Notes: generated by a model not told the origin, from the sequence alone. A stretch of DNA of 64,000 bases from Chloranthus sessilifolius (GCA_021018995.1 CM037597.1:36272936-36336935); one strand, 5' to 3'. Positions 11,380 through 23,638 are shown, numbered from the stretch's first letter. Made by a program: numbers and translations.

Positions 11380-11940
11380 CTCAGGTAAGAATTTAGTTTT
11401 TAGTTTCCGACCGTAGTTTTTTTAGTTCTTAGGTTTAGGATTTTTCCTAGTTTAATTATTAATATTAATTTTCAGTTTTAGACCGTAGCACCCCTTTTTT
11501 AGACAGTAATTTTAATCTCTGGTTCTAGATCTCGGAATTTAGAACCAGTCCTTAATCTGATGGCCTATTTCATTGACCATAGACTTTAATTTTGTTCTAA
11601 AACCTTAATCTCCAGTCCTATCATTAATCTCTAGTTCTAGTTCTAAGTTTCTAGAACTAGTCCTTAATCATACGGTCTGATTTTCTGATTTTGAAACCGA
11701 ATTCAGTCCAAAAACATTAAATTCTAGTTTTAATTCCTGAGTTTAATATTTCTAAAATCCCAATATGAATTTAGTTTTATAATCTAATTCATGATTATAA
11801 TCTCAAAAATGACTCTAAAAATCTAAAAATACTATTTTATAATCCAAAATTCAATTTGCTTCAATCTTAGCCACCCGATTTGCCCAAGGGAGCTTACAGA
11901 GGGTACTCGGGAATGAGGCCAAACATCCTTAGCATGGCGG
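11380..11940. other. LTR interior, no gene
   Basis: AT-rich sequence with repeated CTAGTTCTAG and CCTTAATC words. Part of the presumed LTR. Confidence 0.4.
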
Positions 11941-12720
11941 GCCCAAAACCCCTTTTTCTTAAATTTATAGTAGGATTAATTTATTGCTTTAATTAGAATT
12001 TTAGTATAATTAATTCATTGCTTCAGTTAGAATTTTAGTATAATATAATTTGTTGCTTTAATCAAAATTAGTAAAAGGTAGTTCCTTTATCTCAATTAAA
12101 ATTTTAGTAGAGTTAATTCATTATTTTAAATTAGATTTTTTTAGTAAAGTTAATTCCTCGACCTGATTAGAAAATTTGCTAAAATTAGTTCCTTTATTTT
12201 AATAAGACTTTTAGTATAGTTAATTCATTGTTTTAATTAGATCTTAATAAAATTAGTTTATTTGTTTTAATTAGATTTTAATAAAATTAATTCATTGCTT
12301 AAATTAGAGTTCTAGTAAAATTAGTTCTCTATTTCAATCAGAGTCGCAGTGGAACTAGTATACTTGCTTTACTTAAAATTTCAGTATAACTAGCATACTT
12401 GATTCAATTAGTATTTTATCAGGACCGACAAACCTGCATTCCTAGTATGATTAGGAGACTAATATTAATTAGACTTCTAGTAACATTAGGAAACTAAATT
12501 AATTAGATTTCTAATAAAATTAGAACATTTAAATTAATTAGACTCCTAACATAATTAGGATACTAATATAAATTGGACTTCTAGTAGTATTAGGACACTA
12601 AAATTAATTAGACTCATAATAGGATTAGAATATTAGACTAGATCACTATAATAAATCCATATAACTAGACTCACAATAGAATTAGGAAATTTAAACCAAT
12701 TAGAATCATAGCAATAACAG
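11940..12720. repeat. Degenerate tandem array of TTTAATTAGAATTTTAGTA units
   Basis: More than a dozen imperfect units of roughly 40-60 bp alternate TTAATTCATTGCTTTAATTAG with ATTTTAGTATAATT-like stretches. They shift from 12420 on to units with TAGTAYWATTAGGAYACTAA. The array is AT-rich and non-coding. It may belong to the Tat-like LTR or to the neighbouring gypsy LTR. Confidence 0.7.
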
Positions 12721-12879
12721 GGAAAGAAAAAGGAAAACTAAACTATCTAAATTATAAGAAGAGTCAATGCTGCTGACGTTCGCAGGCGGATGATTCAGTA
12801 AAGAAGTAACCCACACCCGCTCCAAAGTGTGATCACTGACGTGTTGATATCTGCAGCTGGAGATCGCAACAAACTAGGA

Positions 12880-13381
12880 ACCTTCCTAGAAAACTCCTCT
12901 TTTTATTTTATTTCTAACATTCCAAACACCGTATCGCTAGAGTCCACTTGGACAAAATTGGGCCACTAATTCAACGGGGACCGAGAGGAACCCAGAAAAA
13001 GTGCATACCAATACTTACCTGCATAAAATCCATACATCTTCCCATTGAAAATCCATGCATAAAAAATCTACTTAAATGAGTAAAATTTCCATTTTCTAAT
13101 AACCCAAAGTCTTTCACATTCCATCATTTAAAATTATCTAAGACCAGCCATATTAAAAATTTTAACCATCAACATATTTATGTTGTAATTCAAAACCATA
13201 TACATCCACAAGTTACCATTATCCACAAGTTACAATTATCCAAAATTTGAAATATCAATTTTTTGCCAATTATCTCAAAATCACTCCAAGGTCCGCAGCT
13301 ATCTCTCAGCACCATCTGAGTATCCTCATAAAGATTCAACGTCCTCTAAACCAGGTTATCACAATCTCCTCATCTTAAAGG
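12880..13381 (-). repeat. 3' LTR edge and polypurine tract of a minus-strand gypsy element
   Basis: Read on the minus strand, 13381-13364 is a purine-rich tract preceded by AAATTTTCGAGGACGAAAAT, a form common before chromovirus 3' LTRs. It is followed at 13363 by TGTGATAACC. The LTR extends left, with its far end near 12.9 kb uncertain. Its start differs from the 5' LTR of the element at 21101-23638, so the two need not be partners. Confidence 0.55.
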
Positions 13382-14357
13382 AATTTTCGTCCTCGAAAAT
13401 TTACGACGTGATGTTTGGTTATCCAATATAGTAATCATTTGTTAAACTCAAATTACACAGTGAACACTGCAATGAATTGGAATTATACACGGTCAAAGCC
13501 TCAGAATTTAATGGAGTTTTGTGACAATACATTGTTTGAAGATCGACCGCACACTATTAAAAAAAAAAACCTATCTGTTGAGCTGTACACTAAGGATGTC
13601 CATCTCTCACTAACTGGACCGGTGGTCACTCTACGAAACACTATTGTCACAACTTAATGAAGTATCTCTCTAAATAGTTGGTAAGGACATATCCACAAAG
13701 AAAAATATATTGACCTTGAGATTAGAACTATTGATCCAGAATTATAATCATAAGCCAAATTAACCATACCTTCAAGCACTTATAAATTTACTACTAACTC
13801 AACATATCTTCACGACAACGATGTTAACCATTAGTGACAAGGCATCATTTCTATAACCAATTTTGAATTGCGAAAGGTGACCCTAGATTTCGAATACATA
13901 GCATTTTTACATATCCAACTACCCATTATTATAGATAAACATGAAACCATATCTACACCCCTTATAACAATGCATCCACAAACCTGAATATATACTCACG
14001 TGAAATTGGGGATTCCTACAACCCTTAACTAGCACACGTGATACTACTGTACAATGAATATAACCACCAAGATTTTAACCATGAACTAATAATTGTAACC
14101 ATTAGTCTAAAGGTGAAACGTCCACCAAAATTCAAAATTATTGACCAGATACACTATGCTCGTCGAGTAGAATGTTTTAACTATCAACTGCAAGCATACT
14201 CACGTTCACCATCACCTACGTCCGCAAAGGTATACTATCAATACTAAAATGAGGTTATTTAAAACTTACTACAATGAAATTAAAATTTCATACTTTATGC
14301 CTTAAATCATTCCGACACAATCAATAGGTCAAATATACAAGTTAGGTCAAGATTAAT
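13382..14357. other. No gene recognised
   Basis: AT-rich sequence between a gypsy 3' LTR edge and the solo LTR. Short frames show no retroelement or host motif. The same sequence type seems to continue at 16730, beyond the solo LTR. Confidence 0.4.
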
Positions 14358-14984
14358 TGTAATAACCCTAAATTTCATAAACCATGTAAGTCAGGTGATG
14401 AGTGTGAAGGGTATGATATAGGTGGTTCACAAGGGAACCCATGTTAATTTACACACCTTGAGTGTGTGTATGTCTAACACCATAGGAAGTTAGTGGATAA
14501 GGTAGCATATAGTTTAGGTGTTTGTGCTTTACAAGTAAGCAACTCAACTAATGGGATAAGGGGCTCTCACACGTGAGTTCTTTTTCCCTTGTTTGAGTTG
14601 TTGAGAAATAGAGAGAGAAAGAAAGGAGAAAGAGGGTTTTAAGAAGAGAAGGAAGGATTGGTTGAATCCTTGTGAGAGGATCCAATAGTTTGTAGTAAAA
14701 GTGGTACAAGTGTGTGTGGAGATTTGAACAAGATGATTTTTATGACCTCATGGGGATCGGTGAACTTAGCGTGAAGGTGTTGAACCGATTGGGTTTTGAA
14801 ACCCTTTTTTTCTTCAAGAGAAAACGATTCGATCTACGGGGAGGATCGTCGTGTTTAAAGTAAGAAATCCTTACTCATTATGTTGTAAAAGTAGCATTTA
14901 AAGTTCTTTATGGCGTATGAGAAAGATGGATGAGATTTGGTGAAGATCGAGTTGAAGAGAAACTTAGATCTGGATATCTTTGTT

Positions 14985-15240
14985 TCTCGCACGCACGAGC
15001 TTCAGAGCTCGCTTGCGCGAGAATCAAAGAAAAGGCTTGGGGAGCCTCGCGAGAACTTAAGTAAGTCCATGAGGGCTCTGTGTCTTGCTTGCGCGAAGAC
15101 TTAAGTGAAATATGGCTCGCTCGCGCGAGGCCTCGCGTGGGACTCTCCAGATAACTGAATGTTAGATCGGTCGCGCAAGAAATGGACCTGTCTGTGTTTG
15201 CGCGCACGAGATTCAGGGCTCGCTTGCACAAGGAAAAGAG
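14985..15240. repeat. Cluster of CTCGCTTGCGCGAG words in the solo LTR
   Basis: Partly palindromic CpG-rich words (GCTCGCTTGCGCGAG, CTCGCGAGAAC, GGCTCGCTCGCGCGAGG, GCGCGCACGAG) recur about eight times. The related LTR at 21101-23638 has the same word family at 22565-22860. Confidence 0.8.
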
Positions 15241-15744
15241 TACTTAAGTTTCTTCTTTCATTCTGAATTCTTTTACAATTTATATCTTAGGTTCCTTTAA
15301 GCATTCTCATGGAATGTTTGGACACTTTTGACTATAGAGTTGACGTGTGGATGAGTGTGTGAACTCATGCGAGATGTGGTTGGTTTAACCATCGTGTGAC
15401 TACATTTGAGGTAGGAAAACTCTTTAACATGTATATTTGATTGCAGCTAGCATGTGCGCAGTGATGTGATAGGAACATATGTATTTACAGACTTGGCTTC
15501 CGCAATAACATGATTTCTTCCATAGCTTGTGAACATGTGAAATTAGAATATGTAATCAACACAAGAAGTGTGTGTGTGTGTGTTATGTGCGTGAATTCAG
15601 AATCCTTATGTATGTGACATCAATAGTGATGTAAATATGAATGTGTTTGTCTCTTCCAAAAAACTTCAAACTATTTTAAGTATCACAAATTCACGGTGAT
15701 AAACTATATGTATGTTTGCACTATTGATTTAAGGTTGCATATGT

Positions 15745-15860
15745 GAATACCCAACTAACACGGCTAGATATCCGTGACCTACACGGCGGGATATCTGTGA
15801 TCGGTACGGTGAGATATCCGTACAAATTGTGTACCGATATGGCGGGATATCTATTCTTTG
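15745..15860. repeat. Short tandem GGCGGGATATCYGT repeat in the solo LTR
   Basis: Four short units of the type ACACGGCKRGATATCYGTG recur between 15760 and 15855. Confidence 0.7.
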
Positions 15861-16729
15861 ATTTCCAATAGTGGAAATACTTCATTCGACACAAGTCACA
15901 TCATACAAAGGGACTTGGGCAAAGGCATTGTGCAATGGTTCATGTGAATGACGATGGTGGGTATTCCATCGGGGGCTCGATGCTATACATGCTCGAGGAA
16001 TTATTTAAGTAATTGATTTAAGTGTGTGTGTTATAAGGGAATCTGGAAACCATGAACAATGTGTTTTGAAACTGTGCATTAGATATTCACTTTTAGTTAC
16101 ATTAAATGCTTTAAATTATGTTTAGTATGTATTGAGATATGTCATGAAAGATGTGTGTGATATTAGAAGATATCTCTGCTATTGTTTTTCCTTACTGAGT
16201 TATGATGTAGCTAACCCTTTGACTATAAGTCACATGTTTAAAGACTGCTGAGGGTACCGAGGATCTTGATTTCAAAGATTCGGAGTACATTCCCAAGGAC
16301 GAGATCGAGCAACCTTCAGAGGAATTCTTTTAGTAAACTTTTGCTACGAGACTTTGTGTTTTGAGAGCTGAATTGTACGGCTTGGAACATCTAGCCATTT
16401 TGTTTTGTATGAAGAAAATTCCATGTAATACGTTATTCTTTTTTATGAACCATCTTTTGTGACTTTTGACTTGTCACGGATGGTTCGGTTCGATTCTTTT
16501 GCTCATGCGTTTGGCATGAGATCTGAACCATCTTTTGAAATATTTTGAGTTACCTATATATAGAAATGGATATTTATTTTCTTTGATGACTCTTTTTGCT
16601 TAGTTAGATGGTGCTTTATTTCTCCTATATATGTGGATGCACCAAGTGTTTTGTGTGATTTATGGGGTGCGACCTTGAGGGTGGAACCAACGACACGGGT
16701 TTTGAGGTGCTGAAATCTGGGCTGTCACA

Positions 16730-17341
16730 TTAATCATCTCTTCATGTGCACACCCTCAACACAATCCATATAATAACGAAATTTGTGGTAGTGAGAACCA
16801 ATTTAATAGGAAATTGAGGAGTCACGAAGAAATCCATTGCTCCTCAAATCAAGGCTTTAGTTCTTAAATTGCATCATCCGTAGCTTATGTCAACTACCGG
16901 CACTATTACTTTAAATTCCCCCAACTCCCTAAGGATTCCCATATAAAACTATTGTCATTAACAACCGCAGTCAAGGTTGGAAGGAGTGCTTCCGAACACT
17001 AATCACTCATAATTTATTAGTCTGAATGAAGAACATTGTGATTAGGTCTGTTGAGTGGAAATTTGTTTACAAGTCATAATTCACACATCATTGCTCATAA
17101 GCGTCAACTAAATTTTAGATTTTTCTAAACAACTTGTCCTTAAGTGATTATACCCTAACTGTCAAGATTTATTCAAGTCTGTCATCATAATTTCACCTAC
17201 ATAGTTAATATTTTGAAATTGAAATTCGTTTATGTCATGCAGGTGATTTAAATCAAATGCACATATGATGGTGTCATAACTTTCCTCAATTGCTAAAGGC
17301 AAACACAAATTCTAAGGACATTCATCATCGAAAAATTAGAA
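16730..17341. other. No gene recognised
   Basis: AT-rich, non-coding in appearance, and probably part of the same older element as 13382-14357 and the flank of the chromovirus-like remains to the right. Confidence 0.4.
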
Positions 17342-17927
17342 TTAACTCTTGACAATCGATAATGAATCTATACCTTGGAGGACTTCATTTTCTAGTTGGT
17401 AATCTTGTGTCGATGCATCACTAGTACGACCATGAGTTGTACGTAGAAAAGTTCCCGGAGTAGATGTCAATGTTACCCGCTCCTGATGCATATTTGGGCA
17501 GTTCTTGATTTGGTGTCCCACCAGACCACATTTGAAGCATGCACCTAAGGCACGCCTACATTCCTCTGTTTTATGATGTATTCCACACCGCGCATGTATC
17601 AATAGATGCAGATGAGGAGATGGCAACTGTACGACCTCGAACTGTGGACCGAGAGGTATCCTGAGTCATTGCCGATGTCGGCTCTTCCTTTTTCATTACT
17701 GGACAATGTTTGATCATCTGTCCAATTTGCCCACACTTGAAACACGCACTTGTGGCCCGTCTACAGTCCTGAGTCCTATGCCACTTCCCACACCTTGAGC
17801 ATGACTCATCCAGTGCGGATGGAGAGGTGTGAGCCGTGTCTCTTAACATGGCAGTGAGTAATACGGTCTGTTGAGTCCGATGCGTACCATCTTCGCTCTT
17901 TTGCATGGTGCAATATTGATCTGTCAA
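17342..17927 (-). pseudogene. Two tandem gag zinc-knuckle modules, out of normal order
   Basis: The upstream module has CSRCGKWHRTQDCRR and CFKCGQIGQMIKHCP (near 17815-17700). The downstream module has CGIHHKTEECRR and CFKCGLVGHQIKNCP (near 17590-17500). Each is followed by a Thr/Ser-rich stretch with a short GRT motif. They resemble knuckle A at about 19.8-20.0 kb but lie after the RNase H block. The stretch is bordered by a pyrimidine-rich TTTCATTTTGACAG sequence at about 17920 and by CAAGGTATAGATTC at about 17360, like spliced-exon borders. These are fossil modules. Confidence 0.75.
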
Positions 17928-18127
17928 AATGAAACAAAGTTTTAATTAATAGTGATCATGATCATCATGCCTCCATATTCTGACAAAAATCTAAAACATA
18001 TCTTGTATCCTATCACCGTACATCTATCACGATCAACAAGTATCTCTACTACAAGCGATCGTAAAGATCCACAACCTATGTTCTACATAGAAACCTACTG
18101 CCATAGCTTTGAGTCCTTAGAAGACCT

Positions 18128-18863
18128 CTAAGGTTTTACTAGCTGTGATGCATCGCTAAATACAACAAACCCTCCAGTGCCCGTTGGGATAGCAAGCACT
18201 GGTACAAAAGTAAGCCTCCTCTTAAGCTCTTGAAAACTTTTCTCGCACACATCGGTCCATTCGAACTTCGCATTTTTCCTTGTGAGTTGTGTAAGTGGAC
18301 CTGAAAGTTTTGAAAATCCCTCTACAAAATGTTTGTAGGAGCCAGCCAAACCTAGAAAACTTCTCACTTCTGTGACCGTCTTCGATTGTTCCCACTGTAC
18401 CAGTGCCTCTATCTTAGCTGGATCTACCTTGACACCTACTTCAGAGACAGCGTGTCCTAAGAAGCTCACTTGTTCTAACCAGAACTCACATTTGTTGAGC
18501 TTTGCGTAAAGCTAGTGTTCTCTTAAGGTCTGCAGAGTAATTTGTAGATGTTGTTTGTGTTCTTTTGTCTTTGAGTAGACATGGATATCATCTACAAATA
18601 CTACCACACGTGTCAAGGTGTGGTTTGAACACCATTCATGAGGTTCATGAAAGAAGCTGGCACATTAGTTAAGCCAAAATGCATCACTAAGAATTTATAA
18701 TGCCCATATCTGGTTCTTAATGTTGTCTTCTAAATTGATAAAAAAGATCATCGATCCTTGGAAGTGAATAACGGTTCTTGATTATCAATTTGTTCAACTG
18801 ACGATAGTCGATGCATAATCTCATCGGCCTGTCATTCGTCTTGACAAATAAGACTGGTGCACC
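18128..18863 (-). pseudogene. Reverse transcriptase and RNase H remnant
   Basis: The clearest part (18128-18469) covers the RT connection and the start of RNase [37 protein letters not shown], a [18 protein letters not shown] stretch and FSDAS. The RT palm to the right (18470-18860) is recognisable only in fragments, including a VDDI-like stretch near 18590. It is broken. Confidence 0.8.
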
Positions 18864-19560
18864 CTAAGGAGAAACACTTGGTCTTATGAACCCTTTGTCT
18901 AAAAGTCTCTGTAGTTGCTCTTTCAACTCTTTTAACTCAGCTGGAGCCATTCGGTAAGGTGCTTTCGACACAGGCTCCGTACCTGGGGCTAAGTTAATTG
19001 CAAACTCCACTTCTCGATCTGGTGTCAATCCTGGTAGTTCTTCAGGAAACACATCAGTAAACTCGCAAACTATCAAAATCTTAGTGATGTCATTCTTCTC
19101 ATCTCGGTGTTCATTCAAAAATGCGAGATAACCACTGCATTTGTTCCTCATCATACGTTCAGCTTGTATTGCGAAGATGAATGGTGCAATATTAGCTTTG
19201 TCACCACTAAATTGAAATGATTTCTCTCTTGGAGGGCAGAATGTAACAACTTTATGTAGGCAATCAATGCTTGCATGATAAGCGGATAGCCAGTCCATGC
19301 CAAGGATTACATCAAATCCTTGCATATCCAACAAAATGAGATTTGCTACTATCTCGCGATCTTCAACTCATACAATGATTGATCAACAGAATATATCTGT
19401 GTTCAGTGAACTTTCAGTAGGAACTGACATGGACAAAATAAATCCAATGACTCGGGAATGACCTTCAATCTTACCGCAAACTAAGGAGTTACAAATAAGT
19501 GATTAGACCCTAGGTCTATCAAGACTCATGCCTCATGATAATAATAATCTTTTTCTCTAT
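18864..19560 (-). pseudogene. Protease and RT entry remnant
   Basis: Chromovirus-type protease end with GFDVILGMDWLSAYHASIDC, a linker, then FTDVFPEELPGL, PYRMAPAELKELKEQL and LLDKGFIRPSVSP, the usual entry to RT. The N-terminal protease part (19340-19560) is faint. It is broken. Confidence 0.85.
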
Positions 19561-19727
19561 ACAGTTGTAAGGTACCTATCTTATTACATATCCTAAATGA
19601 TCAGATGTGCATGATAGAATTTAACATTCATCGTCAGTAGGAATTAAAAGACCATTCATATTTATGCACCTTCTTCATCTAAAAATTCTTAAAGTAATAT
19701 ATTGACAATTGATAGGAAATTATACCT

Positions 19728-20061
19728 TGGATTATGTCATTATTTACTTGAGCTGAGCATTGATCGCAGAGGCATGGCCTTGAACTGTAGGCCTCGTGGA
19801 TCATGTCAGTCTAGGTGTAGCGGCTGACGATACTCCTTCCCTTCTTAGTTCAGGGCAATTCCTGATTATGTACCCCATCTTGCCACATTTGAAATATGCC
19901 CCCGTACCACGCTGACACTCTGATGTCTTATGCGATTTTCCACATTGAGTACATGCCTCTGCTAGTGTAGACGATGCCGCTTGTGAAAATCCTTGAGTAA
20001 CTAAAGCTCTTGAATTAAAGGTAGGACTAGGCGGACGATAAAATCTCGTAGGTGGAGGCAA
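19728..20061 (-). pseudogene. Gag zinc knuckle A with spacer border
   Basis: It carries CTQCGKSHKTSECQRGTGAY, FKCGKMGYIIRNCPELRR and a short Gln/Asn-rich tail reaching about 19725. There the sequence changes to CCAAGGTATAATTTCCTATC, nearly the same border as at 17360 and at about 25013. The AT-rich spacer 19560-19725 then separates it from protease. A splice-like border is inferred. Confidence 0.75.
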
Positions 20062-21086
20062 AGGCGGCCTAGAATAATTACTCTAACTTGGTTTTCTTGG
20101 TGTTGGTGCCATGAACCTTGGATTCTTATTTGCAGGCTCATAGCCATGCGACTTACTCTGGTTGGCCTTTCCTCTATTTTGTTGGTCCTGTCTCTTATAC
20201 ATTTCCTCCATGTCTTCTTCTACCACAAGAGCCTTGCTCATTACTTCTCCATAAGTTTTCAATTCAAATACTGAAATTCTATCTCTAATATTTGGCCTTA
20301 AGCCGCGTTAGAACTTCTCGGCCTTCATCAGATCTGAGGCCACATGCTCTGGAGAAAATCTTGCAAGTCTCATAAACTCAACCCCATACTCTCTCACTGA
20401 CATCCTCCCTTATTCCAATTGGAGGAATTTTACTTCCATTTGATTTCTCACTACCTTAGGAAAATACTGTTTGTTGAACTCTTCAACAAATTCTTCCCAT
20501 GTCCCCAGTACAACTGGAGCCACTTGCTCCCTTTTCCTTGACATAGACTTCCACCATGGGCCGGCTTCTCCATCTAACTTGAACGCAACCCCTCTTACCC
20601 TCTCATCTTCAGTGCAAGGAAGCACACTGAATATCTTTTCCATCTCACTGAGCCAGTTTTCAGCCTCCATTTGATCTGCTTGTCCTGAGAAGTTTGGAGG
20701 ACTCATTCTCCAAAATTCTATAAATGCTGAGGGTTTTGGTGGAGGCTGATAATGATTGACATTATTACCAACCATCAGCTATGTCTATTGTGCCATGGCA
20801 TTTGCCACAGTCTCCATGGCATGGGCCATTCTCTCTCTTTCATTTCTTTCTTGATTTTCCTCCTCTGGAGGACCTCTCTCAACCACTGGGATCCGATTCG
20901 GACCCGTGGTAATCCCTTAACCACTTTTGGTATCTCTAGTTCGACCACCTCTTGGTCGACCCCTAGCTGACTTCTCAATCTATTAATATGAAATAAAAGT
21001 CTCATTAACAGAAGACCCTTATACTCTGACAAAATCTTAAACTAGGAGTCTACATCTAGGTCTTGTCAGAAATTTCTAAATCTATA
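20062..21086 (-). pseudogene. Chromovirus-like gag remnant
   Basis: It carries a retrotransposon gag domain with FWRMSPPNFSGQADQMEAEN, WLSEMEKIFSVLPCTEDERV, FKLDGEAGPWWKSM and WEEFVEEFNKQYFPKVVRNQ (20410-20775). An Arg-rich N-terminal region and Met-rich EREWPMPW-type sequence lie near 20775-21032. Toward the left it joins the zinc-knuckle stretch. It is broken. Confidence 0.85.
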
Positions 21087-21100
21087 GCTCTAATACCAAC
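21087..21100 (-). other. Primer-binding site, initiator tRNA-Met type
   Basis: Read on the minus strand it is GTTGGTATTAGAGC, close to the common TGGTATCAGAGC site, and it touches the LTR end. Confidence 0.85.
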
Positions 21101-23638
21101 TGTGACAGCCCGAATTTCCTTAACCAGAAATTCATGCCATCAGATCACCATTTTCGACAATCTCTAAACTGAACACACAAGATGTCAGCTCACACAGTAA
21201 AACTAAGATGGTCTCTCTCTGAACATGCAGATAAAGTTATCATATATATGACAAAAGATAATACAATTCTATTTACGAAGACAAAAAGATAAAATGACGA
21301 TTCTGTCCTTATGAGAACCATAAGCTTGATAGAACTGAAACAAACCACTGGTGATAATAATCATCACCCAAGCCATGGTTCAAAATAACAGTTTACATTT
21401 TATGAATCCATCATTCTAAAATACTTATAAAGGCCGGATATACCGAACCTTACACAAAATCCACAAAAGCTCTCCCAAAGTCCCCTAAGGGAAATAATCC
21501 TCTAGCAGAAGATCCGATTCCTCCTCCAGGATATAATCTGGATCTTCTTCTCAGCCAAAATCCTCAACAACTAAATCCACATTTGTGCCTATGACGTATA
21601 GTCAAAATGGTGAGCTAACAGTCTAAGCTTAATAGGGGAATATCACTAGCATGCATATCATATTCAAAGCATAGATCTTATGACTGAGTTTAAAGCATAT
21701 CTTATAAAACTGAACTTTTAGATGATTGAAAATAAATTTACGGAATTTAAAGTGCACACACACACGATTTGCTTCTAAGTTTTCACATTCTTGCATAACT
21801 TGGTTTAGCAAGCTTCTCATGCTTTAATGACTTAAAAACTTAACTTAAATAATCTCCCAAGCATATATAGCATTGGGAGCCACATAATTACCAATGGGAA
21901 TCCCTGAACCATCGTCGTTCAATGAACAATTTACACGATTGCCAAGCCCCTAAGCTACGTTAATAGGGTTACTTGTTCTATATTGCCAAGCCCCTGAGCT
22001 AAGTTAACAGGGTCACTTGGGCCTCATATTGACCATTGGCCGGTCCACATGTACAGTTATCCCGCCATACCGGATTCACGATAGGGACTCATTACACGTG
22101 AACCTTAATCATTGTCCATATTCTAACTTATAATTTATCGCCATGTATTTGATCAATGTGATTAATTATAGCTAGTTTTTGAGTTTCACAGTTGCTTGTC
22201 ATATTCATGTACACCTATCACACTTATCACATTTCTGCACATTACTTATTATATTAGCATGTATATCATGTTCATACACATTATTTTCATATTCACACAC
22301 ACCTATCATGTTCACACACACACACACACGTGCTTGTCACTCTCACATTATCTATATGGATCATATCGAAAGTTATGATATTGAATTTCCCCTACCTCTT
22401 ACGAGAAATCACGTCAACTCTTCAAGGTAGAGCTAAGATCCTTATATGCGATTCCAAATCATAACCTACATTTCAAGGTATTCAAAGGTCATTAACTATT
22501 GCCTAAAAGATCACACACACTAAAAATTTGGAGAGTTCTCAATGAAAAATCCACATTAGCCCAAACTTGCTCAGTCGCTCGTGCGAGTTCCAAGCTCACG
22601 CGAGCGAGTCATGTGGCACCTCACAGTTGCGCGAGCTCGCTCGAGCGATCTCACGTGACTGTTCGCTCTTATTTATCTTACTTTCACAGCCTGAGATGGT
22701 TGCACGCACGAGTTTCAATGTCGCATGAGCGACTTCATATACTTATTCTCAGTCACGCGAGCGATTGCTAAAAGTAGATTTCACACCTAATCCGAAGCTC
22801 CTCTCGCACAAGCAAGTATAAGTCGCGTGAGCGAGGCTCAAAGTCACATGAGCGACTTTCAAGATTTTGGGGTTTCTTCCTAACTTATGACTCTTTCCTT
22901 TTCCCTTTTCACTTAACCCTCATACTCATTAATTACAACACATTTAGGGCATTAATTGCCCCCATTTATCACTACCTAACTACCATTTTATTCATGCAAT
23001 CCACAAGATTCTTACCTCATTTAATTCACATGGGTTTGTAGTCAAATGAACGCATCTTTCGATGCCTCTTTCACACGAATCGAACGAGCTCGAGGTTCAC
23101 CTTCTCATACCCGTATCAGAACTTACGCACGCTTAAATCCTTCTAAACACCTCTCACGCTTCACGATTCACGACAATCTCCTCATGAATCCATCACACTC
23201 TTCACAATTTCAAACACACACACTCAAAGAATTTCCCTAGTTCACCTCTTAAATCGAATGAAGTTAGATGGGTGATTGATTTGCACGGTAGATCTCTCAT
23301 GATCTCGATCTCAAGACCACATTCTCCACAAACTTTTCCTCTTCCTTCTTTCCTCTTTCTCACCCACTCTCTCTCTCTCTCTTTAGAATTTGTAAGGCAA
23401 AAGTAACCCAAAGGGGTTTACACTTTTCTTATAACCTAGGTGGTTTCCTTGTGAAACATAAACACCACACTTGGGTATTTCACACATAACATAGTTCACT
23501 TGTTACCCACTCACACATAACTTAGGTGTCTGACTTTTCTCACTCACACTAAGGCCAAATTCGGCATGGCACATTGTTCCGCACCGACACATGTACTAAG
23601 TTCGTCGACACGGTTTCCTAAGTTTTGGGGTTGTTACA
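21101..23638 (-). repeat. 5' LTR of the chromovirus-like element
   Basis: The LTR is 2538 bp. On the minus strand it starts TGTAACAACCCC and ends GGGCTGTCACA, and it is directly followed by the primer site. It contains microsatellites (CA run near 22303-22330, CT run near 23370-23385) and a CpG word cluster (22565-22860). It is related to the solo LTR at 14358-16729. Confidence 0.85.
22565..22860. repeat. Cluster of GCTCACGCGAGCGA words in the LTR
   Basis: About ten words of the type CGCTCGTGCGAG, CTCACGCGAGCGAG, GCGAGCTCGCTCGAGCGA and AGTCGCGTGAGCGAGG recur in 300 bp and are close to self-complementary. Same family as in the solo LTR. Confidence 0.85.

Larger units (their letters stand above)
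5118..12880 (+). mobile_element. Probable Tat-like LTR element, 3' region plus 3' LTR
   Basis: The assignment rests on the polypurine tract and LTR start at 10227-10241, which match those of the Tat-lineage element at 41376-41392 in mirror image: GAGGGGCATC followed by TGTAGACACCC. The body 5118-10226 has no sense-strand coding blocks. It instead carries two minus-strand promoter-like cassettes, as expected for the 3' region of Tat elements that hold antisense genes. The left border is the Athila insertion, and the right border near 12.9 kb is approximate. Pol is not in the window. Confidence 0.5.
10241..12880 (+). repeat. 3' LTR of the Tat-like element (right border approximate)
   Basis: It starts TGTAGACACCCCTATTTTTC after the polypurine tract. 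It contains a tandem repeat (10375-10755), CGCGTGCAATTCGATCG-type words (10780-11060) and a long AT-rich repetitive part. No clear CA end plus target duplication was found, so the right end is placed where gypsy LTR sequence of the opposite strand seems to begin. Confidence 0.5.
14358..16729 (+). mobile_element. Solo LTR, gypsy, with perfect TTAAT target duplication
   Basis: A 2372-bp unit with TGTAATAACCC at the start and GGGCTGTCACA at the end is flanked by TTAAT at 14353-14357 and 16730-16734. It resembles the LTR at 21101-23638 in reverse orientation in its ends, its size, a shared CACAAGGRAACC stretch and CGCTCGCGCGAG-type words. No internal region is present, so it is the product of LTR-LTR recombination or an equivalent event. 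Confidence 0.9.
17342..23638 (-). mobile_element. Chromovirus-like Ty3/gypsy element, matching 3' LTR not found
   Basis: On the minus strand the order is 5' LTR (23638-21101), tRNA-Met-type primer site, gag, zinc knuckle A, a spacer, protease, RT, RNase H, and then two further zinc-knuckle modules (17927-17342). No integrase is recognised. A matching 3' LTR is not in the window, and the true left end may lie anywhere down to 13.4 kb. The element is broken in many places. Confidence 0.75.

Noticed and set aside
14908-15231. Minus-strand frame of 107 codons in the solo LTR
   Set aside because: It lies over the CGCGAG word cluster and has no homology that I recognise; it is a composition effect.
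12880-23638. One element with LTRs at 13363 and 21101-23638
   Set aside because: The LTR starts differ (TGTGATAACC versus TGTAACAACC and beyond), so I could not pair them.
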